Shown: piece after piece, positions 40,257 to 49,088 of the stretch
How the letters are laid out: every line of letters begins with the position of its first letter
Numbering within the stretch: the stretch's first letter is position 1
The notes under the pieces: generated by a model
Databases searched by the model: none
Seen by the model: the letters and a program-made list of their open reading frames with translations, nothing else
What the model was told of the DNA's origin: nothing
Translations under genes and position numbers: made by a program
NCBI GenBank assembly: GCA_963728935.1
Contig: CAVSMC010000001.1
Span: 1,922,001 to 1,986,000 of the forward strand
Direction: 5' to 3'
Origin: CAVSMC01 sp963728935
GTDB lineage: Bacteria; Pseudomonadota; Gammaproteobacteria; Burkholderiales; Casimicrobiaceae
DNA: 64,000 nt

Positions 40257-41708
40257 TCATCCGATCAACTTCGCCGCCTGCCGGTACCAGTCGGCGAGGA
40301 ACGGCGGGATCCACAACCCGAGCATCAGCACGATCGACATGTGCACGAAAACCGGCGTCATCGCCGGGCGCACGGGCAAGCGCTTGGCATTGGTGTCGCC
40401 GAACGCCATCGGCTGCACTTTGGAGAACACGGCGGCGAACGCCAGCCCGAGGGCCGCCAGCAGGAACGGCGTCGCCCAGGGCTGGTCGCGCATCGCCGTC
40501 GTGAGGATCAGGAACTCGCTCGCGAACACGCCGAACGGCGGCATGCCGAGAATCGCGAGCGTTCCGACCATCAGTCCCCATCCGATCGCCGGGCTGATCG
40601 TCACCAGGCCGCGAATGCCGTCGATCAGCTGCGTGCCGGTCTTCTGCGCCGCGTGACCGACGGCGAAGAAGATCGCCGACTTCGTGAGCGAGTGCACCGT
40701 CATGTGCAGCAGGCCGGCGAAGCTCGCGATCGGCCCGCCCATGCCGAACGCGAACGTGATGATGCCCATGTGCTCGATCGACGAGTACGCGAACAGGCGC
40801 TTGATGTCCTTCTGCCGCGACAACAGGAACGCCGCGACGACGACCGACAGCAGGCCGAAGCCCATCATCAGGTTCTTCGCGAATGCGCTCGGCATTGCGC
40901 CGTCGACCAGCACCTTGCAGCGCACGACCGCGTAGAGCGCGACATTGAGCAGCAGTCCCGACAGGACCGCGGACACCGGTGTCGGGCCCTCGGCGTGCGC
41001 GTCGGGCAACCAGTTGTGCAGCGGCACGAGACCGACCTTCGTGCCGTAGCCGACGAGCAGGAACACGAACGCGAGCGCGAGCACCGTCGGCTCGAGCTCG
41101 CCCTTGACGCTGTTGAGCTCGGTCCACAGCAGCGCGCCGCCTTCGGCGCCGAGCACCCTTTCCGCGGCGAAGAAGAGCAGGATCGTCCCGAACAGCGCCT
41201 GCGCGATGCCGACGCCGCACAGGATGAAGTATTTCCACGCCGCCTCGAGGCTCGCCGGCGTTCGATACAGCGAAACCAGCAGCACCGTCGTGAGCGTTGC
41301 CGCTTCCATCGCGACCCACAGGATGCCCATGTTGTTGGTGAGCAACGCGAGGAGCATCGTGAAGTTGAACAGCTGGTACATCGCGTGATAGAGGCGCAGC
41401 CGGCCGGCGGTGAGCTTGCCGTGCTCGTGCTCGATTCGCATGTAAGGACGCGAGAAGATCGCCGTCGTGAATCCGACGAACGCGGTCAGCGCGACCAGGA
41501 ACACGTTGAACGGATCGACGAAGAAGAGCTTGCCGAGCACGAGCTGCGGGCCTTCGTCGATGACGCGCGCGCTGAGCGCGACGGCGGCGGCGAGCGTGAA
41601 GAAGCTCGCCACGACGTTCACCGCCGGCGCTTCGTCGCGCTCGCCGATCAGCGCGAGCACGAGGGCGCCCGCGAGCGGCAGGCCGAGAACGGCGAGGATT
41701 TCGATCAC
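40257..41708 (-). CDS. hyfF: Ehr complex antiporter-like subunit (HyfF/NuoN-M-like)
   Basis: Membrane subunit of 483 residues with about fourteen helices, homologous to Mrp antiporter-type subunits of complex I and hydrogenase-4. Key signatures: an acidic residue in WVAMEAATLTTVLLVSLYR (helix 5 Glu), and the broken-helix region LHNWLPDAHAEGPTPVSAVLSG. It would move protons or sodium ions across the inner membrane, coupled to redox at HyfG/HyfI. It lies six bases after the hyfE-like stop. A degenerate single family-B hairpin (about 40214-40237) fills the gap to hyfG. Confidence 0.9.
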   Translation of the reverse strand: MIEILAVLGLPLAGALVLALIGERDEAPAVNVVASFFTLAAAVALSARVIDEGPQLVLGKLFFVDPFNVFLVALTAFVGFTTAIFSRPYMRIEHEHGKLTAGRLRLYHAMYQLFNFTMLLALLTNNMGILWVAMEAATLTTVLLVSLYRTPASLEAAWKYFILCGVGIAQALFGTILLFFAAERVLGAEGGALLWTELNSVKGELEPTVLALAFVFLLVGYGTKVGLVPLHNWLPDAHAEGPTPVSAVLSGLLLNVALYAVVRCKVLVDGAMPSAFAKNLMMGFGLLSVVVAAFLLSRQKDIKRLFAYSSIEHMGIITFAFGMGGPIASFAGLLHMTVHSLTKSAIFFAVGHAAQKTGTQLIDGIRGLVTISPAIGWGLMVGTLAILGMPPFGVFASEFLILTTAMRDQPWATPFLLAALGLAFAAVFSKVQPMAFGDTNAKRLPVRPAMTPVFVHMSIVLMLGLWIPPFLADWYRQAAKLIG

Positions 41709-41714
41709 GGGACC

Positions 41715-42383
41715 CTATTCGCCTTCTTTCAGCTTCTCGAGGTGCTTGAGATCGAGGCTGTCGAACTGCTCGCGGATCTGGAAGAAGAACACGCCGAGGA
41801 TCAGCGTCCCGACCAGCACGTCGAGTGCGATGCCGAGCTCGACGACCATCGGCATCCCATACGTCGCGCTGGTCGCCGCGAAGAAGAGCCCGTTCTCCAT
41901 CGACAGGAAGCCGATCACCTGCGGGATCGCCTTGCGCCGCGTGATCATCATCAGGAACGACAGCATCACGCTCGCCATCGCGATGCCGAGTGTTGCGCGC
42001 GTCACCGTGCTCGCGAGCTGCGAAATCGGGACCGCGAGGTTGAACGAGAAGACGACGAGCACGATGCCGATCAGCATCGTGGTCGGAATGTTGATCAGCC
42101 CTTCGACGTCCCACTTGACGTCGAGCTGCTGGATCAGCCGGTAGAGGATCCACGGCAGCAGCAGCACCTTGAGCGCGAGCGTGAGTCCGGCCGACCAGTA
42201 CAGGTGGCGTTGACCGGTCGCGTACGCGACGATCGCCGTGGAAATCGCGAGCGCCGCGCCCTGCGCGGCGAACAGATCGATCAGCGTCAGCACGCGGCGT
42301 TGCGCGAGCATCGCGAACGCCAGCAGCAGCAGGACCGCCGCGAGAAGGTTGATCAGTTGTGCGTAGAACGGAAGCGCGGACAT
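41715..42383 (-). CDS. hyfE: Ehr complex subunit HyfE-like
   Basis: Membrane protein of 222 residues with six or seven helices. It resembles hydrogenase-4 HyfE, whose N-terminal part corresponds to NuoK. A charged cytoplasmic end (REQFDSLDLKHLEKLKEGE) is typical. Conserved glutamate-bearing helix GFLSMENGLFFAA is visible. In this operon it stands in for a separate NuoK. It is separated from hyfC by about 140 bp filled with a family-B repeat, an unusual interruption of an otherwise tightly packed operon. Confidence 0.87.
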   Translation of the reverse strand: MSALPFYAQLINLLAAVLLLLAFAMLAQRRVLTLIDLFAAQGAALAISTAIVAYATGQRHLYWSAGLTLALKVLLLPWILYRLIQQLDVKWDVEGLINIPTTMLIGIVLVVFSFNLAVPISQLASTVTRATLGIAMASVMLSFLMMITRRKAIPQVIGFLSMENGLFFAATSATYGMPMVVELGIALDVLVGTLILGVFFFQIREQFDSLDLKHLEKLKEGE

Positions 42384-42390
42384 CTCAACA

Positions 42391-42489
42391 TCGTCCCCGT
42401 GCTGGCGGGGACCCGGTGGCGCCCGACGCGAGACACTGGATTCCCGCCCCCCGCTTCAAACATGCGGGGGCAGGGTTCGCGGCAATGAC
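42391..42489. repeat. Family-B repeat inside the Ehr operon (hyfC-hyfE gap)
   Basis: Contains the GTCCCCGTGCTGGCGGGGAC hairpin, CACTGGATTCCCGCCCCCCG, and a second dyad CCCCCGCTTCAAACATGCGG with GGG following. On the opposite strand it matches the copy at 45483-45587 closely, so the two are an inverted pair about 3 kb apart. Confidence 0.85.
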
Positions 42490-42524
42490 GGCAAGTGTCT
42501 CGACGCTGTGCAATAGCGGCATCG

Positions 42525-43472
42525 TTAGCTTCCGAGCAGCAGGTTGACGAGCATCGCGAGCACGGCGAGGAGGAACGCCGTGCCCAGGAACTCGGGCGCG
42601 CGAAAGATCCGCATCTTGGCCGAAAGCGTTTCGATCAGCGCAAGCGCGAAGCCGCCGATCGCGAGCTTCACGATCAGCGTCGGCGCCGCGGCCGCGATCG
42701 CGACCCAGTTGCCGGCTTCGGCGATGCCCCACGGGAAGAAGATCGCGAGGCCGATGCACGAGTAGTTGAACAGCTTGAGCGCGCTCGCCCATTCGATCAG
42801 AGCGAGATGGCGCGCCGAGTATTCGAGGATCATCGCCTCGTGGATCATCGTGAGCTCGAGGTGCGTCGCCGGATTGTCGACCGGGATGCGCGCGTTCTCC
42901 GCGAGCGAGACCATCGTGAACGCGACGCCCGCGAAGGCGAGGCTCGGGTAGATGGCGAGCTCGCGATGCGCGAGCGTGTCGACAATGGACGGCAGCGATG
43001 TCGATCCGGAGATCAGCGACGCGGTGAACAGCACCATCAGCAGCGCGGGCTCGGCGAGAAAGCCGACGAACATCTCGCGCCGTGCGCCGAGCGAGCCGAA
43101 CGCCGTGCCGATGTCCATCGCGGCCAGTGCGATGAACACGCGCGCGGTCGCGAACAGGCCGACCAGCGCAATCGCGTCGGCGGCGCTCGCGAACGGCAGA
43201 TCGGTCGCGAGCGACGGCACGATAGCCGCCGCGCAGCACATGGCGCCGAATACGATATACGGCGTGATGCGAAACATCGGCGACGCGTTGGCGGCGACGA
43301 CCGCATCCTTGACGAAAAGCTTGCGAATCGTCCGGTACGGCAGCAGCAGCGACGGCGCGCTCTTTCCCTGCAGCCACGCGCGGCACTGATTGACCCAGCC
43401 GACGAGCAACGGCGCGAGCGCAAGCGCCAGCGCGAGCTGCAGCAACTGCGAGACGAGGCCGGAAGCGGTCAT
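42525..43472 (-). CDS. hyfC: Ehr complex subunit HyfC-like (NuoH-like)
   Basis: Inner-membrane subunit of 315 residues with about eight helices, homologous to NuoH/HyfC, which links the peripheral arm to the antiporter modules. Signatures include LPYRTIRKLFVKDAV and the NuoH-type loop ENARIPVDNPATHLELTMIH with EAMILEYSARHLALI, rich in conserved Glu. The ATG at 43472 overlaps the hyfB stop (ATGA). A much longer upstream reading in this frame is antisense-like noise across hyfB and is rejected. Confidence 0.9.
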   Translation of the reverse strand: MTASGLVSQLLQLALALALAPLLVGWVNQCRAWLQGKSAPSLLLPYRTIRKLFVKDAVVAANASPMFRITPYIVFGAMCCAAAIVPSLATDLPFASAADAIALVGLFATARVFIALAAMDIGTAFGSLGARREMFVGFLAEPALLMVLFTASLISGSTSLPSIVDTLAHRELAIYPSLAFAGVAFTMVSLAENARIPVDNPATHLELTMIHEAMILEYSARHLALIEWASALKLFNYSCIGLAIFFPWGIAEAGNWVAIAAAAPTLIVKLAIGGFALALIETLSAKMRIFRAPEFLGTAFLLAVLAMLVNLLLGS

Positions 43473-45469
43473 CCGATGAAGAACAGCAGCGCGAGCAGCG
43501 TCACGAAGCTGTACGTCAGATACACGGAGATCCGGCCCTGCTGGATCAATCCGACGAAGCGCGCCGCGTAATCCGATGCGCGGGTGATCGGAACGTACAG
43601 CCAGTGCCACCAATGATCGTCCGCTTTCATCGCATAGCGCGGCTCGCTGTCGAACGGCGTGGGCAGATGGCGCTCGATGCGGAAGAACGGCTCGAACACC
43701 TGGCGAATCGGCTGACCGAAGCCCTCGGCCGTGTCCTGCATCCGCGGCGACTGCATCGGATAGCCGCAGTCCCACGGCGCGGATTTGCGGATGCGGCCGT
43801 GATAGAAGCGGTGAACGATCTGGATCGTCAGCAGCACGGCGGCGACGATCACGACGAGCATGATCAGCGGACTGTAGCTCGAGCGGTCGGCGTCGACCGG
43901 CGCGAGCAGCAGCCAGCTTCCGCTCGCCGCCTGACTGATGCTCGTGCCGACCAGCATCTGGTTGACCGGGTCGAGCGCGCGAATCACGTTCACCGGCAAC
44001 ACGCCGAGCAGCACGCAGCCGGCGGCGAGCAAGAACAGCGCCGCGCGCTCGAATCGCCCCGCATCGTGCGCATAGGCGAGGTTCGGCTCGCGCGGCTGGC
44101 CGAGGAATATCACGCCGTAGAACTTCACCATGACGTAGCCGGCCAGCGCGGCTGCCAGCATCAGCGCCGCTGCGGCGAGCGGCACCAGCATATTGACGAA
44201 CGACTGCGGAAGGCTCGGCGTGAACAGGAACGCCTGCAGCAACAGCCATTCGGAGACGAATCCGTTGAGCGGCGGCAGGCCCGCGATCGCGAGCGTGCCG
44301 ACGAGCGCGAACCACGCGACCCACGGCATCCGGTGGATGAGTCCGCCGAGCTTGCCGAGGCTGCGCTCCTTGGTCGCGTGCAGCACCGAGCCCGTGGCGA
44401 GGAACAGCAGGCTCTTCATCAGCGCGTGGTTGAGCGCGTGATAGAGCACCGCCGTGAGCGCGATCGCCGCGAGAATCGACTTGTCGTACGCCTTGAACAG
44501 TATCGTGAGGCCGATGCCGGCGACGATGATGCCGATGTTTTCGATGGACGAATACGCAAGCAGCCGCTTCATGTCGGTCTGAACCGCGGCGAAGATCACG
44601 CCGAACAGAGCGGTCACGAGGCCGAGCGCAAGCGCGATCACGCCCCACCACCAAAGCTGCGTGTGAAGCAGATCGAACGCGACGCGCAACAGACCGTAGA
44701 TCGCCGTCTTCAGCATCACGCCGCTCATCAGCGCGGAAACGGGCGAAGGCGCGGCCGGATGCGCTTCGGGCAGCCAGACGTGCAGCGGAAGGATGCCGGC
44801 CTTCGCTCCGAAGCCGAACAGCGCGAGAAAGAACGCGATCGACGACCAGCCCGGCGACAGCGAGATGGCGCGCATCGCATCGAACGTGTAATCGCCGCGG
44901 CCGCCTTGCAGCACGCCGAAGCAGAGCAGGATGCCGATCGCGCCGATATGGGCTATCAGCAGATACAGGAAACCGGCACGGCGGATCTCCGCAATCCGAT
45001 GCTCGGTCGTGACGAGAAAATACGAAGCGAGCGCCATCGCTTCCCACGCGACCATGAACGCGTAGCCGTCGTCGGCGATCAAGACCAACGCCATCGCGGC
45101 GAGGAAGCCGTGATACTGGAAACAGACCAGCCCCGGCGGCGCGCCTTCGCTCGAGCGGAAATAGCCGGCGGAAAACAGCGATACCGCGGCGCTCGCGACG
45201 CCGAGCAGCAAGAGAAAGAAGGCCGACAGCGAATCGAGCCGCAGGTGGAACGGAAGATCGGGCAACCCGAACGGCAGCACGAGCGTCCGCGGCGGTCTGC
45301 CGAGCGCCGTGAATGCGAGGATCGCGAGCGCGACCGCGATCGCCGAGCCGGCCGGAAATAGAACATGACTCACGACGCGCAATCGGCGAAGCGCAACGAG
45401 TCCGAGCGTGCCGATCGCAAGCCACGCCGCGATCGCGGCGAGCACGAGGTGGAGCGACAGCGCGCTCAT
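43469..45469 (-). CDS. hyfB: Ehr complex antiporter-like subunit (HyfB/NuoL-like)
   Basis: First gene of the operon; 666 residues, about sixteen helices, homologous to HyfB/NuoL. Signatures: helix-5 Glu in FMVAWEAMALASYFLVTTEH, helix-7 to 8 region LPLHVWLPEAHPAAPSPVSA with GVMLKTAIYGLLR (the conserved proton-path Lys), and GSVLHATKERSLGKLGGLIH. The C-terminal part resembles the NuoL lateral helix region. Translationally coupled to hyfC. Its own start is only 15 bp from a family-B repeat, so the operon promoter, if local, must overlap or precede that repeat; transcription from metG is also possible. Confidence 0.9.
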   Translation of the reverse strand: MSALSLHLVLAAIAAWLAIGTLGLVALRRLRVVSHVLFPAGSAIAVALAILAFTALGRPPRTLVLPFGLPDLPFHLRLDSLSAFFLLLLGVASAAVSLFSAGYFRSSEGAPPGLVCFQYHGFLAAMALVLIADDGYAFMVAWEAMALASYFLVTTEHRIAEIRRAGFLYLLIAHIGAIGILLCFGVLQGGRGDYTFDAMRAISLSPGWSSIAFFLALFGFGAKAGILPLHVWLPEAHPAAPSPVSALMSGVMLKTAIYGLLRVAFDLLHTQLWWWGVIALALGLVTALFGVIFAAVQTDMKRLLAYSSIENIGIIVAGIGLTILFKAYDKSILAAIALTAVLYHALNHALMKSLLFLATGSVLHATKERSLGKLGGLIHRMPWVAWFALVGTLAIAGLPPLNGFVSEWLLLQAFLFTPSLPQSFVNMLVPLAAAALMLAAALAGYVMVKFYGVIFLGQPREPNLAYAHDAGRFERAALFLLAAGCVLLGVLPVNVIRALDPVNQMLVGTSISQAASGSWLLLAPVDADRSSYSPLIMLVVIVAAVLLTIQIVHRFYHGRIRKSAPWDCGYPMQSPRMQDTAEGFGQPIRQVFEPFFRIERHLPTPFDSEPRYAMKADDHWWHWLYVPITRASDYAARFVGLIQQGRISVYLTYSFVTLLALLFFIG

Positions 45470-45482
45470 CGGCGCCGGCGTC

Positions 45483-45587
45483 CGTCATCGCCGCGAACCC
45501 TGCCCCCGCAGGCTTGAAGCGGGGGGCGGGAATCCAGTGTCGTTCGCACGAAAGTCACCGGGTCCCCGCGTGCGCGGGGACGACGGA
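45483..45587. repeat. Family-B repeat between metG and the Ehr operon
   Basis: Pieces: CATCGCCGCGAACCCTGCCC, CCGCAGGCTTGAAGCGGGGG, GGGAATCCAGTGTCG and GGGTCCCCGCGTGCGCGGGG. It is the inverted counterpart of the copy at 42391-42489. It ends six bases before the metG stop codon and starts 14 bases after the hyfB start codon side, filling the whole gap. Confidence 0.85.
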
Positions 45588-45592
45588 CTCGC

Positions 45593-47740
45593 TCATTTGA
45601 CGCGCATTCCCGGCTCGGCGCCCGTGTCCGGCGCGAGCAGATAGATGCCGGGGCCGTCGCCGGAGGCCGCGAGCACCATGCCTTCGGAAAGGCCGAACTT
45701 CATCTTTCGCGGCGCGAGATTGGCAACCATCGGCGTCAGCCGTCCGATCAGCTGTTCGGGCTTGTAGGCCGACTTGATGCCGGCGAACACCGTGCGCTGG
45801 CGCGCCTCTCCGACGTCGAGCGTCAACTTGACGAGCTTATCGGCGCCGTCGACCGCTTCCGCGTTGACGATGCGTGCGATGCGAAGATCGACCTTCGCGA
45901 AATCGTCGACCGAGATTGGCGCCGCTTCTGCCTCTCCTTGCGCGCGAGGCGAAGGCTGGGGCGAGGGGGGTCCGCTTGCGCGAGAGGGGGGCGGGGCGAG
46001 CGCGGCGGCTGCGTGCTGCGGCCCTTCGAGCAGCCGATCCATCTGCTTCGCATCGACTCGCGTCATCAAATGTTGGTACGGCCGGATCGACTCCGCGGAG
46101 CGCTCGATGTCGCCCCACGTGAGCGGCCACGGCAGCGCGAACATCGCCGCGACGCGCTCGGCGACGGCCGGCAGCACCGGCGCGAGGTAGTACGTCAGCG
46201 CGCGAAAGGCGAGCAGCGCATCGGTGCAGACGTCGTGCAGCTCGTCGCGGCGTGACGGATCCTTCGCGAGCTCCCATGGCTTCGCCTGATCGAAACGCTC
46301 GTTCACGCGATCGGCGACGCGCATCACCTCGCGCAGCACCTTGCCGAACTCGCGCTTCGCGTACGCTTCGCCGACGACCTCTTTCGCCGCCCATGCGAGC
46401 TCGGCTGCGCCGCCGCGCCTGCGAAGATCCGCCGCGTCGCGTAGCCGCGGCGACAGCGCACCGCCGAACTGGCGCGTGACGAACGCCGCGGCGCGGCTCG
46501 CGATGTTGACGTACTTGCCGACGAGATCGCTGTTCACGCGCGCGACGAAGTCCTCGGGATTGAAATCGAGGTCCTCGACACGATCGTTGAGCTTGGCCGC
46601 GAGGTAGTAGCGAAGCCATTCGGGATTGAGCCCGAGATCGAGATACAAGTCGGGGCTGATGCCGGTGCCGCGCGACTTCGACATCTTCTCGCCGGTGAAC
46701 GTGATGAAGCCGTGCACGTAGACGTTGTCCGGCACTTTGTACGGCGGCCCCGCGAACTTCAGCATCGCCGGCCAGAACAACGTGTGGAAATAGATGATGT
46801 CCTTGCCGATGAAATGGATCTGCCGCGTATCGGCGGCTTGCAGGATCTCCTCGAACGTGCGCGCATCGCCCGCTGCGCTCGCCTCGCCCGACTTGACGTA
46901 TGCCCGCAGGCTCGCGAGATAACCGATCGGCGCGTCGAGCCAAACGTAGAAGTACTTGCCCGGAGCGCCGGGAATCGGAATGCCGAAGTACGGCGCGTCG
47001 CGCGAGATGTCCCAGTCGGCGAGCTTGCCCTCGCCTTCACCGAGCCATTCGCGCGCCTTGTTCAACACTTCGGGCTGAAGCCGCGGCTCGCCTGCGGGAT
47101 CGCGCCCCGATGTCCACTCGCGCAGGAATGCGACGCAAGCCGGGTCCGACAGCCTGAAGAACAAATGCTCGGACGTGCGCAACTCGGGCCGAACGCCGCT
47201 CAGCGTCGAATACGGATCGATCAAGTCCGTCGGTGCATACGTCGAGCTGCAGTTTTCGCATGCATCGCCCCATTGGTCCTTGGTGCCGCACACCGGACAC
47301 GTGCCCTTGATGTAGCGATCGGGCAGGAACATCGCCTTCACCGGGTCGAAGAACTGCTCGACCGGCTTCGCGTAGATGAGACCCGCGCCCTTGAGCCTGC
47401 GATAGACGTCCTGCGACAGCTCGACGTTCTCGGGCGAATCGGTCGAATGCCAGTGATCGAAGCTCACGTGGAAGCCGGCGAGATGCTTGGGGCGGGTCGC
47501 GGCGATGCGCGCGACGAGCGCCTGCGGCGTAACGCCTTCGGCTTGCGCCTTCAACATGATCGCCGCGCCGTGCGTGTCGTCGGCGCAGACGAAATGCACG
47601 CGATGGCCTTGCATCCGTTGAAACCGCACCCAGATGTCCGCTTGGATGTACTCCATGATGTGCCCGATATGGAACGGGCCGTTCGCGTACGGCAGCGCCG
47701 TCGTGACGAACAGCGTGTGGCCAGATCGGGCAGCGGACAT
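45593..47740 (-). CDS. metG: Methionyl-tRNA synthetase
   Basis: Class I aminoacyl-tRNA synthetase of 715 residues. HIGH appears as FHIGHIMEYIQAD, KMSKS as GEKMSKSRGTGISPD. Four zinc-binding cysteines lie in CPVCGTKDQWGDACENC, so it is the MetG1 type. The C-terminal ~110 residues, from DDFAKVDLRIARIVNAE, are a Trbp111-like tRNA-binding OB domain. Between catalytic and OB domains is a low-complexity linker (SRASGPPSPQPSPRAQGEAE) that matches a class of short dispersed repeats often found inserted in proteobacterial coding linkers. Divergent from mrp, as is usual. Confidence 0.97.
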   Translation of the reverse strand: MSAARSGHTLFVTTALPYANGPFHIGHIMEYIQADIWVRFQRMQGHRVHFVCADDTHGAAIMLKAQAEGVTPQALVARIAATRPKHLAGFHVSFDHWHSTDSPENVELSQDVYRRLKGAGLIYAKPVEQFFDPVKAMFLPDRYIKGTCPVCGTKDQWGDACENCSSTYAPTDLIDPYSTLSGVRPELRTSEHLFFRLSDPACVAFLREWTSGRDPAGEPRLQPEVLNKAREWLGEGEGKLADWDISRDAPYFGIPIPGAPGKYFYVWLDAPIGYLASLRAYVKSGEASAAGDARTFEEILQAADTRQIHFIGKDIIYFHTLFWPAMLKFAGPPYKVPDNVYVHGFITFTGEKMSKSRGTGISPDLYLDLGLNPEWLRYYLAAKLNDRVEDLDFNPEDFVARVNSDLVGKYVNIASRAAAFVTRQFGGALSPRLRDAADLRRRGGAAELAWAAKEVVGEAYAKREFGKVLREVMRVADRVNERFDQAKPWELAKDPSRRDELHDVCTDALLAFRALTYYLAPVLPAVAERVAAMFALPWPLTWGDIERSAESIRPYQHLMTRVDAKQMDRLLEGPQHAAAALAPPPSRASGPPSPQPSPRAQGEAEAAPISVDDFAKVDLRIARIVNAEAVDGADKLVKLTLDVGEARQRTVFAGIKSAYKPEQLIGRLTPMVANLAPRKMKFGLSEGMVLAASGDGPGIYLLAPDTGAEPGMRVK

Positions 47741-47826
47741 CGACGAAGACCTTGCATGCGGCAGGGAGAAGTATGAATTCTAGCAAAGCGCACACCCCCA
47801 ACTTCGCAGCGGCAGCCGAAGTTCGC

Positions 47827-47832
47827 TAAAAT
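47827..47832 (+). promoter_or_regulatory. Possible -10 element of mrp
   Basis: TAAAAT within an unusually A+T-rich stretch (CTAAAATTAACTATTTATC) 41 bp before the mrp start. A poor -35 (TTCGCA) lies 18 bases upstream. The divergent metG start is about 90 bp away, so both promoters share this gap. Confidence 0.35.
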
Positions 47833-47872
47833 TAACTATTTATCAGCGTTCTCCTCCCCCCGGAGCTCACCG

Positions 47873-48961
47873 ATGGCCATCACTGACGGCGACGTCCAGG
47901 CGCGATTTCGCGCGCTCGTCGACCCGAACACCGGCAAGGACTTCGTCAGCGCCAAAGCGGTCAAGAAAGTGCGCATCGAAGGCAACGACGTCAGCGTCGA
48001 CGTCCAGCTCGGTTATCCCGCGAAATCGCAGCATGAAAAGCTCAGGCGGCTGATAGTCGATGCGCTCACGTCGCTGCCGGGCGTCGGGCGTGTCGACGTG
48101 AACCTGTCGCAAAAGATCACTTCGCACGGCGTGCAGCGCGGCGTGAAGCTCATTCCGGCAGTGAAGAACATCATCGCGGTCGCGTCGGGGAAGGGCGGGG
48201 TTGGCAAGTCGACGACGGCGGTCAATCTTGCGCTTGCGCTTGCCTCCGAGGGCGCGAACGTCGGTATCCTCGACGCCGATATCTATGGACCATCGCAGCC
48301 GACGATGTTGGGCATCGCGGGGCGGCCCGAATCGAAGGACGGCAAGACGCTCGAGCCTCTCGAAGCGTATGGCCTGCAGGCGATGTCGATCGGTTTTCTG
48401 ATCGATCCCGACACGCCGATGGTCTGGCGCGGGCCGATGGTGACGCAGGCGCTCGAGCAGTTGCTCAAAGACACGAATTGGCGCGATCTCGATTACCTGA
48501 TCGTCGACATGCCACCGGGCACGGGGGACATCCAGCTCACGCTGTGCCAGAAAGTTCCGGTCACCGGCGCGGTGATCGTGACCACACCTCAGGACATCGC
48601 GCTGATGGACGCGCGCAAAGGGCTCAAGATGTTCGACAAGGTCGGCGTGCCGATCGTCGGCGTCGTCGAGAACATGTCGATCCACGTTTGCAGCAACTGT
48701 GGCCACGCCGAGCATATCTTCGGCGAAGGCGGCGCCAAGCGAATGTGCGCCGACTACAGCGTGCCGTTCCTCGGCGGGCTTCCGCTCGACATTCGCATTC
48801 GCGAGCAAGCCGATTCGGGCCGTCCGACGGTTATCGCCGATCCGGACGGCAAGATCGCCGATGTCTACCGCGAGATCGCGCGGCGCACGGCGGTGTTCGT
48901 CGCGCAAAAAGCAGAGGATTTCTCGGCCAAGTTTCCGAGCATCGTCATTCAGAACACGTAG
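47873..48961 (+). CDS. apbC: Mrp/NBP35-family Fe-S cluster carrier (ApbC)
   Basis: P-loop NTPase that binds and transfers [4Fe-4S] clusters to apoproteins in the cytoplasm. An N-terminal MIP18/DUF59 domain (to about 85) precedes the deviant Walker A SGKGGVGKSTTAVNLA. Switch region DADIYGPSQPTMLG and DMPPGTGDIQLTL follow. The cluster-binding CxxC is CSNCGHAEHIFG. Length of 362 is typical. Followed by a family-B repeat and dcd; the metG / mrp / dcd order is conserved in Burkholderiales. Confidence 0.96.
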   Translation: MAITDGDVQARFRALVDPNTGKDFVSAKAVKKVRIEGNDVSVDVQLGYPAKSQHEKLRRLIVDALTSLPGVGRVDVNLSQKITSHGVQRGVKLIPAVKNIIAVASGKGGVGKSTTAVNLALALASEGANVGILDADIYGPSQPTMLGIAGRPESKDGKTLEPLEAYGLQAMSIGFLIDPDTPMVWRGPMVTQALEQLLKDTNWRDLDYLIVDMPPGTGDIQLTLCQKVPVTGAVIVTTPQDIALMDARKGLKMFDKVGVPIVGVVENMSIHVCSNCGHAEHIFGEGGAKRMCADYSVPFLGGLPLDIRIREQADSGRPTVIADPDGKIADVYREIARRTAVFVAQKAEDFSAKFPSIVIQNT

Positions 48962-48963
48962 CC

Positions 48964-49074
48964 TGTCATCCCCGCGAACGCGGGGATCCGGCGTCGTTGC
49001 CCGGAGCGACGAGAAGGACTCTGGGTTCCCGCCCCCGATTCAAGCACTCGGGGGCATGGTTCGCGGGAACGACA
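48964..49074. repeat. Family-B repeat between mrp and dcd
   Basis: TCATCCCCGCGAACGCGGGG hairpin, a linker with GTCGTTGCCCGGAGCGACG, then GGGTTCCCGCCCCCGATTCA and AGCACTCGGGGGCATGGTTC ending GCGGGAACGAC. It begins three bases after the mrp stop and ends 14 bases before the dcd start, so it forms nearly the whole leader of dcd. Confidence 0.85.
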
Positions 49075-49088
49075 ATCGGGGGTCGAGT

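Noticed and set aside
42525..45488. A 987-codon reading that would fuse hyfC with a long upstream protein
   Set aside because: Only the last 315 codons are HyfC-like; the rest is an off-frame shadow of hyfB. The ATGA overlap fixes the true hyfC start at 43472.
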